64,000 bases of DNA, taken from assembly GCA_045046905.1 (NCBI GenBank), contig JASFYU010000041.1:1-64000 (forward strand), read 5' to 3'. Every line of letters begins with the position of its first letter. The stretch's first letter is position 1. Both the position numbers and the translations under genes were made by a program. Under the pieces are notes generated by a model. That model was not told the origin of the DNA, did no database searches, and saw only the letters and a program-made list of their open reading frames with translations. This document shows, piece by piece, positions 15,341 to 26,215 of the stretch. Origin of the DNA: JASFYU01 sp045046905 (GTDB lineage: Bacteria > Bacteroidota > Bacteroidia > Flavobacteriales > Flavobacteriaceae).

Positions 15341-18049
15341 TTGCAATCAAACAAACATCATTTACTTTTCCTATTACTGCTATTCATTGGCATATTCTCC
15401 TTATCGGCTCAGGAAGATGGCTTAATTCTGCTACCCATTAATATCGAAGGAGACACTATTACGGCGCCTCTTTTTCCCGATCCCCAATTAAATCAGGTTG
15501 CCATAGATTCGGCAAAAATTGATTCAACCAACGCTAGACCTTCATTACTAGTCGGAGAATTAACGTACAAGGCCAAAGATTACGTCAAATTAAGCCAAAA
15601 GGATCAAAAAATATATCTGTATAATGAAGCCGAAATAAATTATCAAGATACCGAACTTAAGGCCGGTGTCATTACAATGGACTATATAAAGAACGAAGTA
15701 TATGCTGGCCGATTAAAGGACTCATTGGGTAATTATACACAGACCCCCTATTTTAAACAGGGAGACAATATTGTAATTCCGGATTCTATCAGGTTTAATT
15801 TTGACACCAAGAAAGCCTTGATATGGAATTCTCGTACAGAACAACAGGCTGGTATCGGATCATTGGGAAGCGATGCGATGAAGGTGTATGCAGAGATTAC
15901 AAAAAAAGAGAATGATTCAGTCTACTTTTTAAGTGAAGGTAAATTGACCACTTCTAAGGACACTATAAACCCCGATTATTATATTCGGATAAGAAAAGCC
16001 AAATTTGTTCCTAAAAAAAAGGTGATTGCCGGGTTTAGCAACCTCTACATTGCCGATGTGCCCACCCCTATTTTTATGCCATTTGCCTATTTTCCATTGA
16101 CGGTAGGTCGAACCGCTGGTCTTATGATGCCTACTTTTGGCAATGACCCCAACCGAGGGTATTTTTTGCAGAACGGAGGCTATTATTTTCCTATTAACGA
16201 CTATGTAGACCTTACCTTGACTGGTGATTTTTATACCAATGGCAGTTATGGTTTCAGAACGCAATCGATTTACACCAAAAGGTACCGGTATCGCGGAAAC
16301 ATTAATTTCAGATATGAGAATCTGGTAACTAGTCAAAAAGGGTTTAGCGACTACTCTAGAAACACAATATACAACATACAGATATCACACTCTCAGGACA
16401 CAAAAGCGAGTCCAAATTCACGGTTTTCAGCCTCGGTGAATTTAGGAAGCAGTTCATATTATCAAAATTCATTGTTACAAAGAAATTTACCCAATACACA
16501 GAACAACACCCTAAGTTCCTCTATTTCATATTCAAAGACTTTTCCTGCCTACCCCTCAGTAAACACGAGTCTTACCATGACTCACAGCCAAAATACCCGA
16601 ACAGAAAAAATAGACATGACCTTACCCACCCTTCAGGCCAGTATGGAACGTATTTTTCCGTTTGCAAAAAGAGATGGCATAAAAAAAGGGCTCTTACAAA
16701 ATATCAATTTTCAATATGACCTGAACGCTCGCAATAGCCTTACCACCAATGATGATGATTTTTTAAGCGCTCGTATGTTCGATAATGCCAGAGTGGGCGT
16801 AAGACATCGAATACCTATTAGCACCAATTTTAAAGTCGCGAAGTTTTTCAGTGTTAGTGTCGGCGGAAACTACGAGGATGTTTGGTCATTGGAAACCTTT
16901 GGAAAACGGTTCGATGCCGACCAGAACAAGGTCGTAACCGATACCATTAGCGGCTTCGACCGTTATAATAAATATAATTTTAGTGCCAGCATAGGCACCA
17001 CCCTGTACGGAACTTTTATTCGAGGTGAAGATAAAAAAATACAGGCCATAAGGCATGTAATGCGGCCTTCGATAAGTTATGGCTTCGCTCCTTCATTTGA
17101 CCAATTCTACGACGAATATATTGATGGTAACGGACAGCTTGTACAATATAGCAGGTTCCAAGGCACGTTGAACGGGGCTCCCAGTTTAGGAAAATCAAAC
17201 AGCCTTAGTTTTTCTCTGGCAAATACATTAGAGGCCAAGGTTCGAGACAAGGACTCTACTGCGACCGAAGCTAAAAAAGTCTCTATCTTAAGTAACTTCA
17301 ATATATCTAGTGGTTATAATTTGGAGGCCGATTCCTTAAAACTAAATCCATTTAGTATTAATGGTGGTACCAGCATACTAGACAAAAAAATGTCGATCAA
17401 CTTTTCAGCAAGCCTCGACCCCTATGCAATCGACAATAACGGAAGACGGATCAACACCTTCAATATCGACAATGGCGGAAGCCTGCTCAGATTGACAAGA
17501 GCTAATGTGAACGTTGGGTATTCGATAAGTAACGAAACCTTCGGCAAAAAAGATGATGAAGACGAAGATGAGGAAGAGGAAGGCGGCGAGTATGATTATG
17601 TTGCCCAAAGTGGTGGTAGAAATGACGATCTTTTTGGCCGCGCCGATGATTATAATGAGGTAAAAAGGGGAGATAAGAATACAGATTCAGAAGATACCGA
17701 AAACCCGATTTACGCTACTAAAATACCATGGAAATTTCGATTGGCCTATTCTGCGTCCTATACCAATACTGCCCGTCAGAATGAATTTAGCAGCCATTCG
17801 TTAATGTTTTCAGGAGACATATCATTATCACCCAGATGGAAAGTGGGTGGATCCTCTGGGTATGACTTCAAAAACCAAGGATTTACACTCACTCAATTGC
17901 GTTTCGAAAGAGATTTAAAGAGCTTTAATATGCGATTTACTTGGTCTCCTTTCGGGCGCTTTGAACGCTGGTATTTCTATATTGGTATCAAAAGTTCAAT
18001 TCTTAGTGATCTGAAATGGGAGAATAGAAGTCAACCAAAGAGAAGATAA
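15341..18049 (+). CDS. lptD: LPS-assembly outer-membrane protein LptD
   Basis: About 900 aa. An N-terminal hydrophobic signal (HHLLFLLLLFIGIFSLSAQ) is followed by an OstA/LptA-like beta-jellyroll (~60-240: YLYNEAEINYQDTELKAGV, YFLSEGKLTTSKDTINPDYY) and a large C-terminal barrel ending in FYIGIKSSILSDLKWENR. LptD inserts LPS into the outer membrane with LptE. The start is uncertain: the frame is open from TTG at 15278 and the only other plausible start is TTG at 15341, with no ATG before the signal sequence. An acidic insertion (DDEDEDEEEEGG, around 17550-17590) is typical of Bacteroidota versions. It is divergent from the amidase gene. Confidence 0.87.
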   Translation: MQSNKHHLLFLLLLFIGIFSLSAQEDGLILLPINIEGDTITAPLFPDPQLNQVAIDSAKIDSTNARPSLLVGELTYKAKDYVKLSQKDQKIYLYNEAEINYQDTELKAGVITMDYIKNEVYAGRLKDSLGNYTQTPYFKQGDNIVIPDSIRFNFDTKKALIWNSRTEQQAGIGSLGSDAMKVYAEITKKENDSVYFLSEGKLTTSKDTINPDYYIRIRKAKFVPKKKVIAGFSNLYIADVPTPIFMPFAYFPLTVGRTAGLMMPTFGNDPNRGYFLQNGGYYFPINDYVDLTLTGDFYTNGSYGFRTQSIYTKRYRYRGNINFRYENLVTSQKGFSDYSRNTIYNIQISHSQDTKASPNSRFSASVNLGSSSYYQNSLLQRNLPNTQNNTLSSSISYSKTFPAYPSVNTSLTMTHSQNTRTEKIDMTLPTLQASMERIFPFAKRDGIKKGLLQNINFQYDLNARNSLTTNDDDFLSARMFDNARVGVRHRIPISTNFKVAKFFSVSVGGNYEDVWSLETFGKRFDADQNKVVTDTISGFDRYNKYNFSASIGTTLYGTFIRGEDKKIQAIRHVMRPSISYGFAPSFDQFYDEYIDGNGQLVQYSRFQGTLNGAPSLGKSNSLSFSLANTLEAKVRDKDSTATEAKKVSILSNFNISSGYNLEADSLKLNPFSINGGTSILDKKMSINFSASLDPYAIDNNGRRINTFNIDNGGSLLRLTRANVNVGYSISNETFGKKDDEDEDEEEEGGEYDYVAQSGGRNDDLFGRADDYNEVKRGDKNTDSEDTENPIYATKIPWKFRLAYSASYTNTARQNEFSSHSLMFSGDISLSPRWKVGGSSGYDFKNQGFTLTQLRFERDLKSFNMRFTWSPFGRFERWYFYIGIKSSILSDLKWENRSQPKRR

Positions 18050-18096
18050 AAATTCAAACCTATACTTTAAAATAGCTTAACCAAAACTCTAGTAGC

Positions 18097-18477
18097 ATGA
18101 AAAAAATAATCAATACATCAGAAGCTCCTGCACCTATAGGCCCTTATAATCAAGCTATCCTAAGCGGAAACACCCTGTACATCTCTGGACAGATAGCCAT
18201 GGATCCGACTAGCGGAAAACTAATTAAAGGAGACATCAAAAAAGAGACCAAACAGGTAATGGAAAATTTAAAGGCCATTCTAGCCGCAGCAGGAATGAAC
18301 TTTGAAAATGTGGTCAAATCTTCAATTTTTCTAAAGAATATGAACCAGTTTAGCGAAGTCAATGAAGTCTATGGTGCTTACTTCAATTCAGAAACTGCAC
18401 CAGCACGTGAGACCGTAGAAGTAGCCAATCTTCCAAAATTTGTTGCTGTTGAAATCTCAATGATCAGTATAAAGTGA
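18097..18477 (+). CDS. ridA: RidA-family enamine/imine deaminase
   Basis: A 126-aa cytosolic protein of the YjgF/YER057c/UK114 family. It hydrolyses reactive enamine/imine intermediates such as 2-aminoacrylate, preventing damage to PLP enzymes. Hallmarks: APAPIGPYNQAILSGNTLYI at residues 10-29, VKSSIFLKNMNQF, and the catalytic-Arg segment APARETVEVANLPK near 105, followed by VAVEISMI. Full length for the family. It lies 47 nt after lptD on the same strand and may be read through from it. Confidence 0.95.
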   Translation: MKKIINTSEAPAPIGPYNQAILSGNTLYISGQIAMDPTSGKLIKGDIKKETKQVMENLKAILAAAGMNFENVVKSSIFLKNMNQFSEVNEVYGAYFNSETAPARETVEVANLPKFVAVEISMISIK

Positions 18478-18589
18478 ACGCTTGATGGTTGAAAAAAAGT
18501 ATTTAATTCAGTTAACCGAACCTCAGTTAAAAAATTGAAACTTTTTTTTCATGAAACTTTATACATGCCATCGACTTTGACGAGACAAA

Positions 18590-19441
18590 TCAGATGGTTT
18601 CTTTATGAAACTCTACAAGGCCATCAATAGGCCTTTGCCGTATCACTCCTACAATCAAATCATTACGCTCTAAGACAGCAGTCAATTCGTCTTTTAAATA
18701 GTAGGCAATACTACCCACAAAATGAATGGGAACTTTTGTTGCAAGTTCAAACTGCATAATCTGATTGTTTATGAACTGCTGAAAACCTTTGTCGATAACA
18801 CCTTTACAATAAGGATGCTCCTTATTCTCAATCAAAAACCGAGCAAAAGTAGCCAAATAGGTGTTGGGGTTGGGTTGTTTATATAGATTTTCTTTGATGA
18901 CATCAGCCTCAAGATCATACCCTTTTAGAAACTTGATTGCCAAATCTTGTGGCATTTTATGATAGTAGTAATCTCGGATTAATTTTCTTCCAAAGAAATT
19001 ACCGCTGCCGTCATCCATGAGAATATACCCCAAGGAAATTACTTTTTGAAAAAGTTGATGTCCGTCATAGTAACTACAATTGGATCCCGTACCGAGGATG
19101 CAAACGATACCTTGATGACCAATCTTAGTCGTGGAATATATTGCCGCATAGGTATCTTCTCTTACGATGGTCTTGGCTTTTGGAAAAAAGTCTTTAAATA
19201 TTTTCTTTAAAAACTTCTTCATGCGATCCGTACCACAGCCTGCACCGTAAAAAAATAATTGGGTCACCGTATCTCTATTTTTTGAAAGCTCAAAATTATT
19301 GGCCAACCTATCCTCGATTACTTCTCGGGTGAGCACCTCTGGACTCAAACCCAAAGTCTGCGTTAGAAATAATTGATTCCCTTTATCGTCCAAGGCTATC
19401 CAATCGGCCTTTGTGGCTCCACTATCAACAATCAAAATCAT
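18590..19441 (-). CDS. BadF/BadG-type N-acetylglucosamine (amino-sugar) kinase
   Basis: A 283-aa ASKHA-fold kinase. MILIVDSGATKADWIALDD gives the phosphate-1 loop, GIVCILGTGSNCSYYDG the central nucleotide motif, and DDGSGNFFGRKLIRDYYYHK the loop that in GlcNAc kinases contacts the sugar. The likely reaction is ATP-dependent 6-phosphorylation of GlcNAc, MurNAc or GlcN. Its substrate products would feed MurQ and NagB encoded near 57-61 kb. The C terminus is slightly short compared with eukaryotic NAGK but normal for Bacteroidota. It follows gapA after a hairpin terminator, so its expression may be reduced relative to gapA or depend on its own promoter. Confidence 0.82.
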   Translation of the reverse strand: MILIVDSGATKADWIALDDKGNQLFLTQTLGLSPEVLTREVIEDRLANNFELSKNRDTVTQLFFYGAGCGTDRMKKFLKKIFKDFFPKAKTIVREDTYAAIYSTTKIGHQGIVCILGTGSNCSYYDGHQLFQKVISLGYILMDDGSGNFFGRKLIRDYYYHKMPQDLAIKFLKGYDLEADVIKENLYKQPNPNTYLATFARFLIENKEHPYCKGVIDKGFQQFINNQIMQFELATKVPIHFVGSIAYYLKDELTAVLERNDLIVGVIRQRPIDGLVEFHKETI

Positions 19442-19461
19442 AGGTCACTGCTTAAATTAAA

Positions 19462-19499
19462 ATCCTTAAAACGGGTAGTAAACTACCCATTTTAAGGAT
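19462..19499 (-). terminator. Intrinsic terminator or attenuator of gapA
   Basis: An 18-bp stem with one mismatch (ATCCTTAAAA...GGGTAGT, 19462-19479, pairing with 19482-19499) lies 29 nt beyond the gapA stop and 20 nt before the kinase start. On the minus strand it is followed by a T-rich run (GGATTTTAATTTAAG). It would terminate most gapA transcripts and attenuate the kinase gene. Confidence 0.75.
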
Positions 19500-19527
19500 A
19501 ACTATAAATTAGTACTATGAAAACAAC

Positions 19528-20544
<1,017 letters not shown>

Positions 20545-20556
20545 TTATGATTAAAA

Positions 20557-21543
20557 TTATGTTGTCATTATTTCAGAAACCCTTATAAGTTCTTTGTCCA
20601 TTTTAGTATGGCCCTTGATAGCCTTCTCTATAGGAGTTAAAATAAGTTTGTTGTCCTGTATGCCCACCATTAGGTTTGCCTTACCTTCCATGAGTGACTC
20701 AACTGCCTTAACGCCCATTCTACTGGCCAATACCCGATCATAACAGGAGGGTGAACCCCCTCTTTGCATATGACCCAAAACAGAGACTCGAACATCATAT
20801 ATAGGAAGATGCTCCTCTACATATTCTTTGAGCTCAAAAACATTTTTTCCTGATTTATCACCTTCCGCTACAATTACGATACTCGAAGACTTTCCAGATT
20901 TCTTACTTTTTTTCAAGGAGTCTAACAAACGTTCTAATCCTCTATCTTCTTCAGGTATCAAGACTTCCTCGGCCCCTGCACCAACACCAGCGTTCAAGGC
21001 AATATGACCTACATCTCTACCCATAACCTCAATAAAGAACAATCTGTTATGTGAACTAGCCGTGTCTCTAATCTTATCAATAGCTTCTACCACCGTATTC
21101 AGAGCAGTATCAAAGCCTATTGTAAAGGTTGTTCCAAAGATATCATTATCAATAGTACCAGGAATACCGATGATGGGAAAGTCGAATTCTTGATTAAAAA
21201 TCATTGCTCCGGTAAAACTACCGTCACCACCTATAACAACTAGTGCATCTACACCCTCTGCTATCAGTTGATCATAGGCTTTTACACGACCCTCTTTAGT
21301 CTTAAATTCTTCACAACGTGCAGATTTTAAAATGGTACCGCCCTTATTGATAATATTATTTACGCTACGCGCATTCATAGACTTAAAGTCACCCTCTATC
21401 ATACCCTCATACCCACGATATATGGCAACACAGTCAATTTTCATGTATGCACAGGTACGAACCACCGACCGTATCGCGGCATTCATTCCTGGGGCATCGC
21501 CTCCAGATGTGAGAACACCTATCTTTTTTATCATTGAAGCCAT
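20557..21543 (-). CDS. pfkA: ATP-dependent 6-phosphofructokinase
   Basis: A 328-aa glycolytic enzyme phosphorylating fructose-6-phosphate. Motifs: LTSGGDAPGMNAAIR (ATP binding), VVIGGDGSF, the catalytic GTIDNDIFGTTFTIGFDTA with Asp nucleophile base, and the effector/substrate segments FIEVMGRDVGHIA and GHMQRGGSPS. Length and all key residues match bacterial PfkA. The frame begins at ATG 21543; a second ATG 9 nt downstream (MIKKIGVL) is equally plausible. Forms an operon with gapA. Fructose-6-phosphate from the NagB reaction encoded at 58.8 kb would enter here. Confidence 0.96.
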   Translation of the reverse strand: MASMIKKIGVLTSGGDAPGMNAAIRSVVRTCAYMKIDCVAIYRGYEGMIEGDFKSMNARSVNNIINKGGTILKSARCEEFKTKEGRVKAYDQLIAEGVDALVVIGGDGSFTGAMIFNQEFDFPIIGIPGTIDNDIFGTTFTIGFDTALNTVVEAIDKIRDTASSHNRLFFIEVMGRDVGHIALNAGVGAGAEEVLIPEEDRGLERLLDSLKKSKKSGKSSSIVIVAEGDKSGKNVFELKEYVEEHLPIYDVRVSVLGHMQRGGSPSCYDRVLASRMGVKAVESLMEGKANLMVGIQDNKLILTPIEKAIKGHTKMDKELIRVSEIMTT

Positions 21544-21704
21544 CCAAAAATTTTAAGCTAGCAAAATTAATAAACTTATTCCAATAAAGAAATTGTTAAT
21601 GTCTTTATTTCATTGGTATTAACAGCCTCAAAACTTTTGCGCACTAAAATAGCATTCAATGACCCTAAAAATATAACTATTGAGTTCTTTTTTTTGTGGT
21701 AAAT

Positions 21705-24700
21705 CTATTGAATTTCTTTTTTTTCTGAATGAGATTCAAGTGGGCCGCTCTGATCCATTACCGTACTGGGCCCGTTCGGCGGAACAGAGGTGTTTTTTTT
21801 CGTCCTGTCTTTTCCCAAAACCTTTCGCATCATCTCTCTAAAACTATTGAAGTCAATTTCATAAGAAAGTCCGGCTCCTTGAGTATATACTTGCCTATTG
21901 GCTAAGAATTCTTGAATTTCATTCTCTCTATTAAAGAATTTTGCACTAAGGGTACCCTCCTCGTTCAAAAGTATTTGAATTTCAAAGTCTCCTGCTATAA
22001 CCGTTTCGCTTGCCCCACCCACTGGAACACCTACCTTACCGTTAAACAAGATCCTATCACTAATTTGAGTCGAGACCGTTACGCCTATTCTATCTTCGGT
22101 CTGAATTTCGGTTCTTCTATCAAAAATACCCTGTTCATAAGACAACCCCAAATTAAATTTATCATTATCGCCTCCTAATACTTGATTCAATAAACCTGAA
22201 GCCGATTGCAAAAGATTACCCGTTACGGCCTGTTGGTTGATACCACTTTGATCATTGACGAATGATCCCTGCGCCAAAAGAAAGATTGCGTTCTTCTCCT
22301 CTACCGTTGGATCTTGCAGCCTATACTCCAATTCAGATTGCACTATAGAACTAGTGCCTGGAAACTCTATATTGAACTGTATATCAGGACTTTCTAGTTC
22401 ACCGGTTAGTTTAATGACTACGTCGGTAGGAATTCTTCTCGTATACCCTGGATTATCTAACAAAGGTGCCGGGTTTGCATTTAAAGAATAGACGGCATCC
22501 ATATTTAAAATGGCTTCAAGTGGATTGCGATCCCAAACAATACTGCCACCTGGTCGAACTTTAAAAGTCTTATCGATGATACTACCGAACTTAAAGTTAT
22601 ATTGCCCTGTAACCACCACAAAGTCGCCATACATTTCGAACTTCCCTCTTGTGTTTATTCGTATCAACAAGATTCCCTCGCCCGTTCCCTTTAGTGAACT
22701 ACCCGTTTTGGGGTCGGTCACAATCTCCACTTCGGCATCGGGGGTAACAACCAGATCAAACTCTAATTCAAGGCCCTCGATATCATCAAGTACCCGTTGT
22801 TCGTCAATTGTTCTAATCTCATTTTTGTTAATAAAATTAATGAATGAATAATCGCCCACCGTTGTGACGTCACTTAGCGGAATTTTAAGGGTACTTCCTC
22901 TTGCCGTTTCTCCATCAAAGGTAATCGTAAGTGCTTTTATAGGCCCAAAAATTCTTCCCGTTCCATTTACAAAGCCCGTTCCGTAATAAAGTTCTTCCTC
23001 GTCGTATTGAGTGTCAAGGATCAAAAACCGATTATTATGGGTATCCAGATCCAAATCCAATGTCCAATCTTTAAAATATTGGTGGCGTATTGTTCCATCT
23101 AATGTAGCCTTAGTATTATGTACGATATCAGTAAGGTCTATAGTATCAAAATCAAAGGTTTGGTTACGAAGATTGATTCTTGAATTGGGTGAAAAGCTAT
23201 AATCTACATTCAAATAAGGAATCGCTAGACCTGCATTATTTAAGGTGAGAATTCCTCTAAACTCAGGATTGTCAACATCCCCTCCTATTCTGGCACTACC
23301 ATTCAAATCGCCTCGGATATTACTAATCACCCCTTCGCCCAGTGGACTAAACGGCTCTAGGTCAAAGTTCATAAAATTTACAAAAAGATTAGCTTGGGGT
23401 ATACCTCCCTTGTTGCTAATATTACCGACAATACCAAGTTTCTCTATACCCTTGTCTGTGATTTGAGAATTGACGACAAAATCGGTTAAATCTCGGTTAC
23501 CGACTATACCGATGGTCAAATCTCCGAGCCTCATATTATTAATTGAAAAATCATCGATACCCAGATTGGAAGATGGTAAATAAATACCCTCTTTTTCTAG
23601 AACATTCAAAGTACCATTGACTTCTCCTCCTAATTTAAGATTCTTTATCGCCGGGGTAATTTTATTCAATGAAACTATTTTGAACTGTAATTGTAAGTCT
23701 TTGTAAGTCGAATCGGCCAACTGCCCTTTTAATCGTATCTGCTCTTGCTCACTATTATTCATCACTATTTCTTGAATAGTGATGCTGTCCAATGTTCTGT
23801 TAAAAATAACCTTGTTCTTGTCATTACCTTCTTTGTTCAATATCCATTTGTTGCCCTTAAAACTTATATCGGATGTTTTTAAGCCAATGACCGATTTATT
23901 CTCTTTATTGAAGGTATGGTAAAAGTTTAGATTGTAACTGTCATTGTACTCACTGCCCCCCTTGAACTCCGCCCGAAAGAATAGGGTGTCTTTTAATGTG
24001 GTATTGATAAGACTAAAGTCTTTTACGTCATAATAATTAGTTGCAAGATCCCCTACCGAAACAAAGGTGTTGAAAAGAGGGTTTTTATTATCTATTTTGA
24101 TATCTATATTATCTGCTACATTGCCATACGCTCCGATTTTAGGCGATTTAAAATTAAGTTTAAAATCACCTTCATCGGCGATAATATTTCCTTTGATAAA
24201 CGTATTGGGAGCAAATTTCACTTCTGGAAAAAAGACCTCGACGATTTTATTATAGATCTTAAAATTGAATGACAAGGTCTGCCCGCTAGAGATTTCGAAA
24301 GGCTTGTAATTGGTATAAACACTACCTAAAGAATTTTGAACTAACCTACCAAGCTCTTTAACCTTAAATCGACCCTTCATATACCCTGTAATAATATCAG
24401 GCGAATTAATTTCAATCAAGCGGATAGTATCATTCTCGAAAGTTGAGGAAACTTTGAAATCCTCAAAGTAGTAGGTATCGTTTATATTTTGAAAATTGGT
24501 CTTTGAGAACTTGACATCACCAACAATGTTATCCAAGGAATTACCCGTAATATCCATATTTATATTTCCCTTGAATATAGATACACTGTCTTTTATAAAA
24601 TTCAGTTTATTAAGATCCGCATATTCCACTGCAGCGATAAAATTAAAGTTGTTTTGATCCTCGCCAAAATCTGCCAACCCTTTAAAAGTGAATTTTAAAT

Positions 24701-26147
24701 TGGCGTCATTACTCACCAAGGAGCCATCGAACAATTGATTTTTTAAGATTCCTGAAACCCTGATATCCTGATACTCATACTTATTGAAATTGATTGTATA
24801 AATATGACCAATAACCTCGGTATTCAGGTTTTCCTGTATAATACCTCTACCTTCTACATTAAAATCTAAGGTGGTCTTACCCAAGTTCTTGTTTTCGACA
24901 AAATACCCCAGATTAAAATCAATCAGTGAAACAAAACCTTTATAGGCCGTATTATCAATATTATCGATATTAGTCAATTCCGCATCAATATAACTACTAC
25001 CTATTGCCGTGTTCAGATTGACTTTTGCATTGACCGATGTTTCAGTAATGACCGCCTGCCCCCTTACCGTGAATTTTCCCAATTTTTGAATAGAAGAAGG
25101 TAACTTACCTAAAATATCAGGTAGCAGAGAACGTAACTCGTAGTAATTTGAGGTGATATTCTTTATTTGGGCCTGCATGACAAAAGGTTCTGATTTTGAA
25201 AACAGGTTTTTAAAATTAAAATCTCCTCGAACACCGGTGTTACCCGTTTGTAAAAAAAGAATTTTGGTGTTCAAATCATTTAAAACACCATCGAAGCCGG
25301 CCGAGAATATGACCTTTTTACCCTTTCCGAATTCATTGTAAAGTAAATTTATTTCATCAAGGGCAAGAGTAGACTCCTCAAACTCTGCCACAACTTTTAC
25401 TTTGTTCAGGAAATCATTAAAATCTTTGCGATCATAATTAAAAACAAGCTTCGCTTTTAAATCTGATTCAGGCGTTGTAATATGTAATGAATCAAACCGC
25501 ATTTGCCGCTTGCTGTATTTAAAATCAGTAGTGAGATTATGTACCTCTATACCCCGCTTACTGACAAAAGACATCTTTTCTATGCTGGTCGTGACTTCAG
25601 GCCCCAATATCTGAAAATCCGAAGCTGATATTGTTAAGCCCTTGAAATTCAAAATCTCTTGATTTTCAATATTTTCATCGATATAGGTGAATCTACTATG
25701 GGCTATCTCAACATTGGAAGATGAAAAAAAGAAAGGTTCCGTTCCTGGTTTTCTAGGTTTTTTGTTATCTAATTTGTCTATAAAAACCTCAAGGTTAGTA
25801 CGTAGGCTATCCTTATAATCCTTAAGATTAAAATTGAGATTATCAATTTCAATAGCACCGAATTCCAATTTTCCGCCGCTAAGGTTTCTCAGGTTTAAAA
25901 TTGATGTAGTAAGCCCATCAATAAAAAAAAGGGTATCTTTTCTGTAATCTTCTACATATATGCCTTTCAAAGAAATATCCCACGAAATTAGAGAAACACG
26001 TAAACGATCTATATTTATGTTCGTTCCAAACTCTTTGTTAATCGTATTTGTGGTATACTTGGCAAAACGTGTCTGCACAATCGGCAGAGAAAAGACTATG
26101 GTGCCCAAAACGCATATTAGCAAAAATACCAATAGCATTCTAATCAA
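21705..26147 (-). CDS. tamB: TamB-like inter-membrane lipid transport / translocation and assembly protein
   Basis: About 1480 aa. An N-terminal membrane anchor (LLVFLLICVLGTIVFSLPIV) is followed by a long AsmA/TamB-type beta-groove region and the C-terminal TamB domain (DUF490, ~1000-1440; for example LKGTGEGILLIRINTRGKF, VVVTGQYNFKFGSIIDKTF). TamB spans the periplasm and is implicated in phospholipid transfer and outer-membrane protein assembly. The tail is polar and Pro/Lys-rich. The start is doubtful: TTG at 26147 opens the annotated frame, ATG is at 26138, and a typical TamB N terminus (KKLRKILIR) continues in frame upstream to an ATC at 26168-26166. Divergent from tsaD. Confidence 0.9.
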   Translation of the reverse strand: MIRMLLVFLLICVLGTIVFSLPIVQTRFAKYTTNTINKEFGTNINIDRLRVSLISWDISLKGIYVEDYRKDTLFFIDGLTTSILNLRNLSGGKLEFGAIEIDNLNFNLKDYKDSLRTNLEVFIDKLDNKKPRKPGTEPFFFSSSNVEIAHSRFTYIDENIENQEILNFKGLTISASDFQILGPEVTTSIEKMSFVSKRGIEVHNLTTDFKYSKRQMRFDSLHITTPESDLKAKLVFNYDRKDFNDFLNKVKVVAEFEESTLALDEINLLYNEFGKGKKVIFSAGFDGVLNDLNTKILFLQTGNTGVRGDFNFKNLFSKSEPFVMQAQIKNITSNYYELRSLLPDILGKLPSSIQKLGKFTVRGQAVITETSVNAKVNLNTAIGSSYIDAELTNIDNIDNTAYKGFVSLIDFNLGYFVENKNLGKTTLDFNVEGRGIIQENLNTEVIGHIYTINFNKYEYQDIRVSGILKNQLFDGSLVSNDANLKFTFKGLADFGEDQNNFNFIAAVEYADLNKLNFIKDSVSIFKGNINMDITGNSLDNIVGDVKFSKTNFQNINDTYYFEDFKVSSTFENDTIRLIEINSPDIITGYMKGRFKVKELGRLVQNSLGSVYTNYKPFEISSGQTLSFNFKIYNKIVEVFFPEVKFAPNTFIKGNIIADEGDFKLNFKSPKIGAYGNVADNIDIKIDNKNPLFNTFVSVGDLATNYYDVKDFSLINTTLKDTLFFRAEFKGGSEYNDSYNLNFYHTFNKENKSVIGLKTSDISFKGNKWILNKEGNDKNKVIFNRTLDSITIQEIVMNNSEQEQIRLKGQLADSTYKDLQLQFKIVSLNKITPAIKNLKLGGEVNGTLNVLEKEGIYLPSSNLGIDDFSINNMRLGDLTIGIVGNRDLTDFVVNSQITDKGIEKLGIVGNISNKGGIPQANLFVNFMNFDLEPFSPLGEGVISNIRGDLNGSARIGGDVDNPEFRGILTLNNAGLAIPYLNVDYSFSPNSRINLRNQTFDFDTIDLTDIVHNTKATLDGTIRHQYFKDWTLDLDLDTHNNRFLILDTQYDEEELYYGTGFVNGTGRIFGPIKALTITFDGETARGSTLKIPLSDVTTVGDYSFINFINKNEIRTIDEQRVLDDIEGLELEFDLVVTPDAEVEIVTDPKTGSSLKGTGEGILLIRINTRGKFEMYGDFVVVTGQYNFKFGSIIDKTFKVRPGGSIVWDRNPLEAILNMDAVYSLNANPAPLLDNPGYTRRIPTDVVIKLTGELESPDIQFNIEFPGTSSIVQSELEYRLQDPTVEEKNAIFLLAQGSFVNDQSGINQQAVTGNLLQSASGLLNQVLGGDNDKFNLGLSYEQGIFDRRTEIQTEDRIGVTVSTQISDRILFNGKVGVPVGGASETVIAGDFEIQILLNEEGTLSAKFFNRENEIQEFLANRQVYTQGAGLSYEIDFNSFREMMRKVLGKDRTKKNTSVPPNGPSTVMDQSGPLESHSEKKEIQ

Positions 26148-26163
26148 TATTTTTCTAAGTTTT

Positions 26164-26190
26164 TTGATAGGGCTTTATGTTTTACCTTTG
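26164..26190 (+). promoter_or_regulatory. Flavobacterial-type promoter of tsaD
   Basis: TTG at 26164-26166 and TACCTTTG at 26183-26190 match the Bacteroidota TTG / TAnnTTTG consensus with a 16-nt spacer, slightly shorter than usual. The box ends 25 nt before the tsaD ATG. Confidence 0.5.
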
Positions 26191-26215
26191 TACTCCAATT
26201 TTTGTTCCAAACCCG

